Assembly (NCBI GenBank): GCA_013407085.1
Contig: JACCGJ010001650.1
Span: 1 to 64,000, forward strand
DNA from: Atriophallophorus winterbourni
Taxonomy: Eukaryota > Platyhelminthes > Trematoda > Plagiorchiida > Microphallidae
Reading direction: 5' to 3'
DNA length: 64,000 nucleotides
The position numbers were made by a program, and so were the translations under genes. Below the pieces are notes generated by a model, which did no database searches, was not told the DNA's origin, and worked only from the letters and a program-made list of their open reading frames with translations. Of this stretch, positions 14,701-26,700 are shown in pieces; positions within the stretch are counted from its first letter, which is position 1, and every line of letters begins with the position of its first letter.

Positions 14701-17700
14701 CGATGTGTTACTTCTTGGTGCTGTAATACATAATTCAATACTTCCGCTGTCAATCGCTCTTTGTACATTGTTTTACCGTTTATTTTACCTCACAGTAGCT
14801 ACTCGTTCAAATACTCGACCTGGCTCCAACACCAATGCTGTTCAACGCGGGCCCACCCCACAACGACCGAACATATCTCAGCCGAATCGTAGTTCTCCTC
14901 CAGGTAACAGCACTAGGAAACCCGTGACAACCACACAGCTACGCCGCCCGGCTAGTTCTTCTGGACAAAGTCGCACGAATCGACCGCTTGTGGAAATGTT
15001 GTCACGCCGCTTCTCAGTTCACTCACCCAACGCGACCGATATTGACTTGTTCGACGATCCCAAGTCATTCCTGTTTTACCGTATGTTTCAGGGCATCCAA
15101 ATGTCCAATCAAAACGAGTCGACATTAGACCAAACGGGTCTCGGCACTGAAGGCGATTCGAAACTCCCCGAAGTCTTGGATCGATTTCCTGCTTCCACAA
15201 AGGCCAAGACTATGGTATGCATCAATTGTTGTTGGTTTCGTAACTGGTAAATTCGATTTTGGCCACATTCGCTTCGCTGGTAGATGTGTTGTTGATCATG
15301 CTCTGTCTATTACTCCTGCACTGTTTCCAGGCTCGTGGAATTTGATCGGCCTGTCTCTATCTGATGAACACAAACAGCACGGAACCGGTTATGATGTGTG
15401 TTTGTGTGTGTGATTGGAAAGCGTGTACATACTGATATTTCTCTCAAGCTCATGCTTTTCACTGTCATGTGATTAGACGGGGTTGGTTTGGCAATCGGTG
15501 GAATCAATGTGCAAGATTCATCTACCATTCCACCACTATTTTCAGATACGTTAGACTTAGCCATGACAGAGTCGATCCTATCATGTGGCATGACTGAATG
15601 ATTTCTTACATGATCTACGCTCAAAAATGTCTGTGTGGCGCTTCGTTTCTGTTGCAGCTAGTGAACCCTGGTTTGTTCGAGTTGACGAGTCGTTTCACAT
15701 ACGGATCCCACGTGTGGGTCAACTTTGTGGTATGGTATGAAAGCACAAGCCTGATCCAGGCAAAGTGCCGCACAATCAGAGACTGCACGTGGGCTAAGAT
15801 ACTGTCGGGTCGCCCAGGCCTAGGCAAACACGACAAAAGAAATAGAAAGAAATTAGAAATGGTAGTGAGATTCCGTGGGCTAGGATACTGTCAGGTTTCC
15901 CAGACCTCGACATTTATGAGGAGGGAAATAGAAATAGAAATGGTAGTGAGACTCCAGCGTGTTTAAGCATGCAGCTCACTACCGTTGGTCAATCAATTTT
16001 GCACGATGCTAGCCACACAACACAGATGTGCTGCACGATTGCACATCCGTACAATCTGTGTTGAGTTAAAACCGCGTTTTCACAAATCTCATTGTACTCT
16101 GATTATAGCAACTCATTCGTTCGAGCGACTCAGTCATGATTTCAAGGGTCCACTTCCTTCAATCTCTATGACTATTATTGATGAGTGTTCTAGATTTCCC
16201 TCCGCTTTTCGTGAATTATTCATGCTTTTTGGTTCATACGTTCATACTGACCGTGGTTCCAAATTTATGTCAAAAGCTGTTCGAGAGTTCCGCTGTGCAA
16301 ATAATGTAGCACAAGCAGGACCACACCATATAATCCCCAAGGCAACGGCCAAGTAGAACGACTTAATGACACTCTCTGGAAGTATTTTATAGCATTTAGC
16401 TTCACGAATCTGGATGTTAGACACTGGGAATTTTTCCACTAGACGCCTTACATCCCATTAGATCTAATACACATAATTGGTCAGAAAAAGTTCCAAACGT
16501 CATGCAAACTGCTGTAGGTTATATATTGCATTTTAATTTCAGCTGCTTAGGGGAAAATATAAAACTATTTAAAATATGCAGCAAAACAGTTGAATCTCTT
16601 TGAAGAAGATCTCATGAGCAGAGACAACAATGCAGTGGTAATAAGTAACGAATGCGTGATAAGCATGGTACAATGAAATCGTGAATAAATGGGCATGGGA
16701 CTTAATAAGCTAGGAAATCTATGAAATAGTATGCGAAAACAAATTGGAATAAGTTGCGTTCATCTTAAATGGAACATGTATTCAAGTTTCGTGAACAGGT
16801 AGAACAACATCAGCACGGCAGCTTCCTTACAGCTTTTCACTGCCATGCACCATAACAAGCCTTCCATGCCATTCTACTTGTCGACATTCAAGTGTACGCA
16901 AATATTTCTACAATCACCTACTGTGAGACCGTTACCGAGCTCGGTTTTGATACATCCTTAAGGGTAACAAGCAACTGTGATATCTGGTCGTCGGGACAAA
17001 AATGGAAAACGGACTCTGTCAAGTTTCTAAATAGGGTCAGTGTAAAACAAAGTAAACAAAGTTATACTTGCACAAGGTTCTTACAAATAATCACGATATT
17101 CGAATAAATAATCACAACGTGATTCCCGGTCAAGCGCTCGTGGCGCTTATAAATGACCAATATATTGTGGTGCTCACGTCCCCCTCACTTACAGACCACT
17201 ACCGGTTACTGGCTGTTTGTGGTCATCAGGTGGAGACATCAAGATCTTGTTCAGTGAGCCTTTAACCAGTGGTGAAGTAGTAAACAAAGTTATACGGTGT
17301 CAAAATAGCCGTTATCAATGTGAACTCGTTAGACAATATTGAATAATACCTATCGTTGAATGATACCGCATTCCATACACAGCCACGTGTTTTGTTTCAT
17401 CTCTAGCTAAACGAAACGGATGCACTTCAACCTACCCACGATGTGAATAGATTAGAAAGTGACACAAGCAAGGCTTACGAATCATTTTCCAACAGCCCGT
17501 CACCCATAGTAACCTCCTCACGTCCCCATATTTCGCGACTCGTCACCAATACCCAACTGGCCATTCACCACGACACCAAACCTACACCGACCGGTCCAGG
17601 TGAATTAAGCGCATCCTTGGTCGTTAGTACATCTGTCACGAGCCTTGCGCCAAGTCAATCGGATACTTTCATCTTGGACCCCGAGGAAACACTTGCGAGT

Positions 17701-20700
17701 AAAATCGGCTCAACGCCAACTCCGATCATTGATCCTCGTGATCGCAGAACAAACTCAACCTCTATTCGTGCTCGGGATTCCGTTGGATCACGAACGCCGC
17801 ATGGAAGTCTCCCCGATGTTGATGACATATACGCGGAAAATAACTCGTTTTCGTCTCGGAAGGAGATTAATGAGTCGTCCACCGATCTGCCCGTAAGTTT
17901 ATTTCAGGCGAGTTTTAAATGACACGGATGGTATTCGTCAATTATATGTCCTCTATATCAGTACGATTAATAAGTTGACTTCTTCAAACTTTGTTAAGTT
18001 CAGCGTGATTTATGGAATAATATCCTTTCTCAGGGATTTCCGTCTTAACAGTTATTTTCCAAAGACGTGTTAGTTACATATTCAAGCAGTAGGAATTGTT
18101 GTGAATTTTCGAGTCAATTGATTGCACGCATGATCTTGAGCTATTCACCCGGCTGAAGTGTTACCGCATGCATACGTAGATCGACATGTTCTGTATTACA
18201 AAAGAAGGCAAATGTATAAGACTCGATGCTATTTCGCTAAAGATTAAAAGGAACGATATTGCATGTAGTTCCACTTGCAATTTCTCAGATCTTAATCCAG
18301 CCTACGGTGTGAAGTCTTCAATGTAGGCTTGCATCGAGACTTTCGGACGAATTCACGACCGAATTGGCCGATTTACTGTATGCATACATACACTTGGTGA
18401 AAGCTCTTGGCATTGACCCGGTGAGTTGGGAAGAACTTGCTCTTGACCGCTCATATTGGAGGCACTGTGTAAAGCGTCGTCTACCAGCTGGGGAGGAGCA
18501 GATACATGTTATGTCTGTACTGCACTATTGTTGTCCCAGCCCGTGTGGTCAGAGAGAATGCAACCGTCACTCAACTCGTCTCCTCCTCCAATCAATATCG
18601 ATGGTTAGTTCACTGTCTGTACAACAGAGGATGCCCTCCTAACAATACAGCTCTTGGCTGTGGAACGCAGATTACGTCGCAGGCGTACAACTGACGCAAT
18701 ACAACCGAGTTCTGACTTTCGTTGCCAGCGCTGCGGGAGAGATTGCTCCTCCCGAATCGGACTGTTTAGTCATTCCAAAAGCTGCAAAACTTGAAGATTC
18801 ACGCGATTGCGATGTACATCCATGGTCGACATCGACCGAAGAAGGCCAAAAACAACATACACTTGGTCTTAAGCTATACGGTGCGACATCGGAAATTTCT
18901 TCAAAAAGCAGTCAGAATTTTGGGCGGATTTTGTAACATGACTAGAGTTGGCCTGAGCATCCTCGCGGTTAAGCGATTTCGAGTTGGCCTGATGCCGAAA
19001 GAGGCATCTATTGAAACTAGTCTCACAACATGTAGTCATGCACTCACTCACTCACGAAGTATTACACTCCAATTTCTACTGTCGTGGGAGCTGTCATACG
19101 GTCCTGATCTCGAGTGACAGTTTGCATGTACTCGCCTCCTTCGCGGCATCACAAGCAAGGAATAAGTGTACTCCATCCTTGATTGAAATTCAAAACCGAT
19201 TTCTTGGAATTTGATACTTATATGCCATGATATTACACGGTTATTTGATAGTTGTCACAAGTCCTGAATGTACGCTTAGCCCGCTTAGACTCTGGCTAAC
19301 GATTCTGGTCATTTTTTATTTTTAGCAATATCTTTGCTACCTCAGCCTACTGTAAGTCATGATACATAGGATAATATAATAGACGGTAACTGAAAATTCC
19401 ATGGTCAAGCAAAATCTATACTTTTACCAGGGTGAGCAATTCATCGTTAGAAATTTTTCGGATCCTTCCCTGTCATATAATCATAACCCAACGGAAAATC
19501 CTGTTTAGTTGGTGATGGGTGGGATCTAAAATACTACAAAACATGTAAAACAGTGAGTACATACACACTGAGATAAGATGTCTTCACATCGAGTGAAACT
19601 TGCATTCAATTAAGTTTCACAAACCAGTTTAGGATTTATTGTTATATCAATGGGAAATTTTGGCGTAGGGTGGAAGTAGGGGTAGGCCTTATAAACTTTA
19701 ACATCATATGTAATTGCTAAGATCAGCAAGCCGTCTTCATATCAGAGACTAATGATGTGGGAACCTTTCTTCCGCGATTAACGCTGGATTACTGAAAGCA
19801 TGTAATGTCTCTTCAGTTGTCGTTGTTATGAATTATTAATGCTCGTGCAGAACTATACTGATATCTATCACCAAAATGTTTCAGTAATATCTTTGTTTCT
19901 ATTATCTCAGTCACTCTGATAAGACAGTTACTCGGCATTAGGCCATCTCATGTGCAGCTAATAACTTGTGATTGCATGTATACAGCTAGCTTAATGCCAT
20001 ATTACTATAACTCGTTTGAAATTTGACGATCTTTTACTGATCATTGTTTTTTATAGAAGCACAGAAGCAGTCCAATTCTGAAGCGCACTGCGAAGTCCCA
20101 TTTACACCGAAGTAGTGGCAAACTTTTCCACACCGTTTCGGATTCAGCTCGGTTGGACAATGGGAGGGCTGACGATGATTCTGATCTGGACCGTACCGAA
20201 GCACCCTGCTTTTCTACAACGGACCTGAACACATCGGCGATGGTCAGCGCTTCCATCACCAGTTTGACTCCAAGCTGTAGTGGGACATACGTTCTGGATG
20301 TTGATGAAACATTAGCCGCCCGAGGGATACCTCCGATTGTAATTCAGAGTAGAGAAGACTTGTTGTTCCCAATCAACCAGGAAGGATCTCATCAAACGAC
20401 TAGACAATCGACGAGCCCAGGTCGTCGTAAAGAAATGCTCTGGGATGTTATAGAGACTGAGGAATGTTCTGAAGATATTTCGATGACAGAAGCGAAATAT
20501 GCTGATATAATTGAAAGTCAAAATGCGGCAACTGACAGAGCTGTGCGAAACGTTCATTCTATTGAAGAAGAGGATTATCCGTCTCTTCCGAATCCTAAAA
20601 GCAATAGTCTATTGGTAAGCATACCGTGTTCGAAAAATGCAACAGTGTTATGCTACAAGGCGAGTAAATAGGGTTGTCTAATTAACCGGATCACCCACCC

Positions 20701-23700
20701 CATCTCTGCGTGTTATTTTCCAAATAATGGCAAATATACACATGAATGTACAATTGTATTATCTACTTCAGGACAATAACCCAAACAAGTCCCTATCTCA
20801 TTCGCGAACGTAATTAGTCCTGAAAATGTTCGATGATCAGTTAAAAGTTCACAGAGAGCTCTTTGACTCTTGTTTTCCCGAACAGGTAAACAAAAGATTC
20901 AGCGACGTTTAGCCTGTCTTTTTACAGTTTGAAATTTGCACCCCACATAAACGCACTGATTTTAAGTGGTAGCCTATATTTCCTGCACTCATCGAGTTCC
21001 AGCGTTGTTTGCCCCCGATGGTATAATGGCACTTATAGAGTGACTATGTAGAGATGTGAAAGGCAATACCGATTAAGGCTAATCGCCAGCTTCCTTGTGA
21101 TATGTAGAACTCCATCCTGCTGTACAAAACAAGTGCAACGAGTGTTCTGCAATCCTGTGCAAACAACGTCACGGACGTTAGGAGACGGAAACCCGGTTAA
21201 ACCTCAATTGACCTAATGCAATTATCACCTCCTCCACTCTTTCATCAAGATTAATGCATAATGTAAATAGTATTACATTGCAGTTATAGCTAGTTGTTTC
21301 ATTAACAACGGCAAGTTTTTGCTTCAAGCCGCACATATGGAGCTTTTGAATGGTTAACTTGTGTGTAAGAATATGCTACTAGTGAGTAGTCAAGATTACT
21401 TATTTTCATCGGAATTTTATAAATGACTTCTACACCATGCCATCTTAAATTCCCTCAGGATTCAACATTACCGTCCAAAATAACGCTTACTTCTCATGAC
21501 CGAAAACAATCTACCAGCCCTGCAGCATCGAAAGTTCAAACTCAATGTAAGTGCCTTTTTCAGCTCTCATGTTCCAGTCTTTATTTATCATCTCCGTTGT
21601 ACAACGGGTTTGCTTTCATCGCTTTCACGTTGCTCCTTGTGGTTTGAACAAATCTCTTCCTTTTATTTGCGGGAACGTAATTCGAATAGCCAGCGCTCTT
21701 AGTTCATAACGAGTTACGCTTTAATTGTTGTTTCGCTCCTCCATTTTTTACCGGCTCTTACAACATCCCAAAGTTGCGATCAGTAAGTCTGCCCTAAACA
21801 GATTAAACATGATGTGAACGCGTACTTTGACGATGACGTGACATACTCAATCTTTCGTTGAACGTTTTGCTTAGATCTGGTTTGTAGGTACCCGAAGAAC
21901 ACATTATGCAATTTGCTTATCTGGGTCAGTGCACATTTGTGCGATTCAGGGTTTAAATATTTTAGAGAATAATTCGAATTAGATGTAACATAGTGTCCAG
22001 AAAGTCATTTGAATATCTCAATTGTCAACCTCAATACGTTGGGGCATAGTTGCTCCTTCCAGACTCATCATCATGGTCAACACTGCACCCCTAACAAGTG
22101 TTTGACTTCAATACAACCATGTTATTATGAAATCCCAAATAGATGGAGAGTGCTGTGGCCTAAAAGCTTCCATAGGCGATTAAGATGTACTAGAATGAGA
22201 TGCCAATACCTCGAATCATACAAATATCCAACCAAGTTTTGTGAACTGCAGGCTGCTGCTAACTTGTTCGAGATTACCCGTCAAGATCATCAAACATGAG
22301 TCACAATTAACGGTTGAAACATTTGAGTGGTGTGTGTGTGATGGAAATGCATGCAAATGAGCTTTTATATTCATGGTCATGGGTTTTAAACCCAGTGTAC
22401 ATGAGTGGGGGCTCATGTGATTGAACAGGTTGGTTGTACCAACCTTCCCCAACAGTGGCATGCAAGCGCAACTTGTTTACCATTCTTCCACTGTTTCAAG
22501 TGCATGCGGATCCTGATCCGACTGTCCTTACCTGATGAGTGCAAACAGCACGAAACCGGTCGTGGGTTGTGTGTGTGGTGGAAATACATGCAAATGAGCT
22601 GTTATATTTGAGTATTTTGTTTTCAAGCTGTGTATTTTCCTATTGCGCTCGTTTTTTTAATGGGAAAACCCATTTCTCCATTTGCTCTCGGTGATTTGTG
22701 TTATTTGCATTAGTATAATCAGTTTAATATTTTCCTTGAAAGGAAAAGTATTTTTATTTTATCTTCCAAATTCATTTATTGTCAGCATCCAAGCAAGAAC
22801 ATTCCGCGAAATCTTTTCATGGTTCTCTTGACCGCCCGGAACCAGAGGAAACTACAATCGGACTCAAGCTCCCTGCGCTTACTTCTTCATCCTCGGAATC
22901 CTCATCGCTACCAAGCTCTGCCCATTTGAGTCAAATACCGTTCTGCGCTAGCACTCTGTCTCCAAAAGCGGCGACCAGAGCCTCAGCGTATGCTCCACTG
23001 ACCAGTCTCCATGAATGCTATCGCGCTCTTCAACAATCAGTGAATTATCTCATCCGTAGCCAGGAAGGCGCAGTCGGAGTAGATTTCGAACGCAATCGTC
23101 TAGATAATCCCACCACTGCTTTCCCTGTTGATCCCGATGTCCCAATCCAGGTCCATCAACCTTATTGTTACCCACCTCCATCACATTACTGTGGCCAGAG
23201 ACATCTTAGCACTGGCAGCTTGGATTCTGCCCTACCGGTGAGCGATAATCGAATGTTCTTTACTGAATTCAACTTCCACCAAATGAAGTCTCCACCGGTT
23301 GATTTTATACGATTTTCTAACAATCGATTTCGTTGATCGTTCCATCTTGTACGCGCAATGCCAACCATGAGGTGCGACGGAGACGTAACCGCGATCTTGC
23401 TACTCCTTTCTTTTCCTGGTTTTCTCTGTAGACATGCAACATGACAGCGATTGTGCAATCATAATGCGATGGTCGCAGGATAGATAAATTGGTATTAAGT
23501 GTAACACTCATGCAGATTCAGCATTAGCAAATTTGCCACATCAGTCCTGTTTCGAAACGGGACGATTTCTCAGATGGTTCCCAAGAGATCCGAGTATAAA
23601 CTCCATTGTTTTCCAAAGCAGAGGAAACATGGTAGATAGCGTTAAGGCATTTTTCGAATATGATTTGGAAGTTTCTCGCCAGGGACGTCCAGTTTTGTCC

Positions 23701-26700
23701 AAGTTAGACGTCTAGACTCCTTGGTTACATGAAAATATTGCCCTCTTCGATAAAATTTATCACAGGGAAAAATTTACTGATGGATCTTAGTAACGTTCCA
23801 TTTAATGAAATATTACGACGTTTGGGTCCATGGGACTTTACCCAAAGAAGGTTCCGATGCGATATTGCCTATCGAATTGTCTCCCAAAGGGTGCCCACCA
23901 AGAGTGTGGTACGAAAGTGACACACGAACACAATCTCTCTACATCCAAGGGTCCGTGCATAGCTACGTTTAAAACAAAATTAGATCTATGTACGCAAAAG
24001 ACCGTAACCCAAGAGCCGTACATTTGATTCTCTTTATATACTAGTATTTTTTTACATTTTCATTCATATCGTAGTCCTGTGGAGTTTGGAAGTGTTCGCT
24101 ATTTTAACCACAAATGCTTTAATTTTTATACCGGCATTCTGCGTTTCCATGATTGCGAATTTCGGCGAAGGCAGCGTTACCAGTAATGTTTCCTAACTGT
24201 GATTTGCGTGTTCCGCCGCAGTTGTATCCTCCTAATAACCATTTGCAGGAGAAGGGTCGCTAGTCTGTTCACTCTTATAGTATAGTTGTTTCAACTTAAT
24301 TCTATGGTAACCTTACTGAAGCCGTATATGCATGAAATCACAAATCCGATTCAGACAAACTGCTGCAGTCATAGACTGCACGTGAGCTAAAATACTGTGA
24401 GGTTGCGTAGGTCTAGACAGATATGATAATGAAAATAGAAATGACAGTGCGAATACAGCGCGTTTTCGCGTGCAACTCATCACGGGTCAGCTGCACGATT
24501 GCACGTTGGTGACACGTGACGGACCCCCGCCTCAGCGCGATTTTCCTGATGTAATATCTGTCTTAGCGGTTGAAATGTTTATTGCTCATTTCTGTGTAGT
24601 ATCCTAGCCAGTATTCATCCATTTTCTTGCAACGTAACCATTTCAATAGATCATGTATCACTCATATCTGTCTAGGCCTGGGCAACCTGACAGTATCTTA
24701 GCCCACGTGCAGTCTCTGGCTGTACGGCACTTTGCTTGGATCAGGCTTTAATACCACAGAGTGCGCCAGATTTTCAGGTCTGTTTCAAACTTTCGCTTAT
24801 CCCTGCAAGGAGTTTCACGATTCTTTATGGCACATTAATTTGCCCCAGTCCCGGTAGTTTTTGGTTATCATGTCTGTTTCGATTCGCCGGCTACTTGGGT
24901 CATCTTACGGTGAACGGTGCAACACCAAGTACATCAGTATATTTAACTCCTGCGTTCTGAAATTATCTCCTACGAATTTGAAGGATTGTAGATGATTTCG
25001 GTAAATTAATTAGCAAAAACTTGTTAAACAGAATGACTATTCGCTCAAAAGTGATATGTCCAGATCATGATGTGGTTCATAAAGTTGACTTCTTGAGAAA
25101 CAAGCAACATGCAGAATAAGAACACCAACCACATTGAAGCTAAATTTCAATTTGCAGATGAGGATTTATCCTCAAAATCGCAAATAATTGGGTTTAGCAC
25201 AAAGTCAGATCGGCGTTCGAATGTCAGGTCACGGATACGCATACCTGATGAGCGGCAATAACCGCGAAACCGGTTGTGTGCTTCAGGTCTGCTTTTCGAA
25301 CGTCATATACTACTTATTAATAAAAATCTGACTTCAATCAAAAAATTAACCCTTATAGTATACATTCTTAATTAATGTGCATGCGTAGAACTACTCGGGT
25401 GCCAACCGCGCCTTCTAAAGACTTTTGATTAATTCTCGTTTTTTATTTAGGATTCTAACAATTTATTCGTCAAGCAACCCCATAGGGAGTTTGAGCCAGC
25501 TCTGACCGGCGAAACCCACTCAACCCGTAACGTCGCTTATGGTTACGAAAACAAGTAAGTAGCCTGAGACAATTTGATTATTCACCAATGTTGCTTAAAA
25601 ACTTTACTACCTTCCTACTGCTCACTTTTAGCGTTCCTATGGAATCAACTCCAGCCCTGAAGGATAATGATGTTTCCTGTGGCGCCGGCCCATTGTTCGA
25701 TACGAGAACTTTTACTCGGCGAAGGAAGAATAACCAAGGTAAGTTACCTCCACGGATGTGACGTGTAGTATTTGTTTTTATCGCGTAACGAGCGATTCTA
25801 AAGTTCCGTTATTTCCGGTAGATTTGAGTACGCAGTCTTCGAACGACGTAGACGATTTTACCTACGAACAATGGGTAGCTAACATGACAGCGCTTTCCAA
25901 CGGGATTCGAAACTTGATAGACAAACCGGTAAGCGGTTTGATCCTTGGTATTTTTTCACATTTTGTTGCGCACTTCTGAGGACATGGATATCGCTAATTA
26001 AGGGGACGTTAACTGGGACGACTTCTGGTTTATTATGTTTTGATAGCTTGGCCCAACCTCGGCATTTCTGATATAATTCGGTTTACATTTTTTATATAAT
26101 GGCTTATTCATCAAAGTCTTCCTGCCCAGTGGTTAACCCTTCTCCTTTTTGGGTTTAGACGGCATGACCCCGTTTATCCAAAATGAACCCGTACATAAAA
26201 AATATATTGCAAATAGGCTTGTCCACTCACGTATACAGCATTTGCAATTGGAGAAGTGTCCGAATAACGCGAAAGTGTGTAATGCAGATTGACAACGAGC
26301 CAGCATTTTGTTCGGTGGTATCTAAAAGCAGAAAATAGACCCCTTACTCACTCATTTTTCTCACTTTAGGAAAATAAAAACGAGACAATCGTGCTCACAA
26401 GTCACTCGCAAGAAGCACATGTTAACGAAACCGTGAATTTGCCTGACAGTACTACCCATCCGTCAGATCTCAAACTCGCGGACTCTGCCTTCACGACGGT
26501 TATACCACGAGTAGGCAAGCGTTTCCTGCACCAGCCCAATGTACCTTTACCATCGACCGACGCAGTGGATGAAGCAGCGCCTGACGAGACTGCGGTGAGT
26601 GATTAATCACAGTGGCACTAAACTAGTCGCATCACTCATTGGAGACTTCAATCTCTCCATTCTCTCACAGATATGTTACGCGATGATGCTGAATTCCATT

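Noticed and set aside
22009..22299. 96-residue Cys/His-rich frame thought to be a zinc-binding protein
   Set aside because: Cys/His spacing fits no known finger and there is no supporting splice or start context.
23533..23920. Two adjacent open frames considered as an extra exon of the CEP170-like gene
   Set aside because: The nearest acceptor puts a stop in frame, and exons h and i already join in phase without it.
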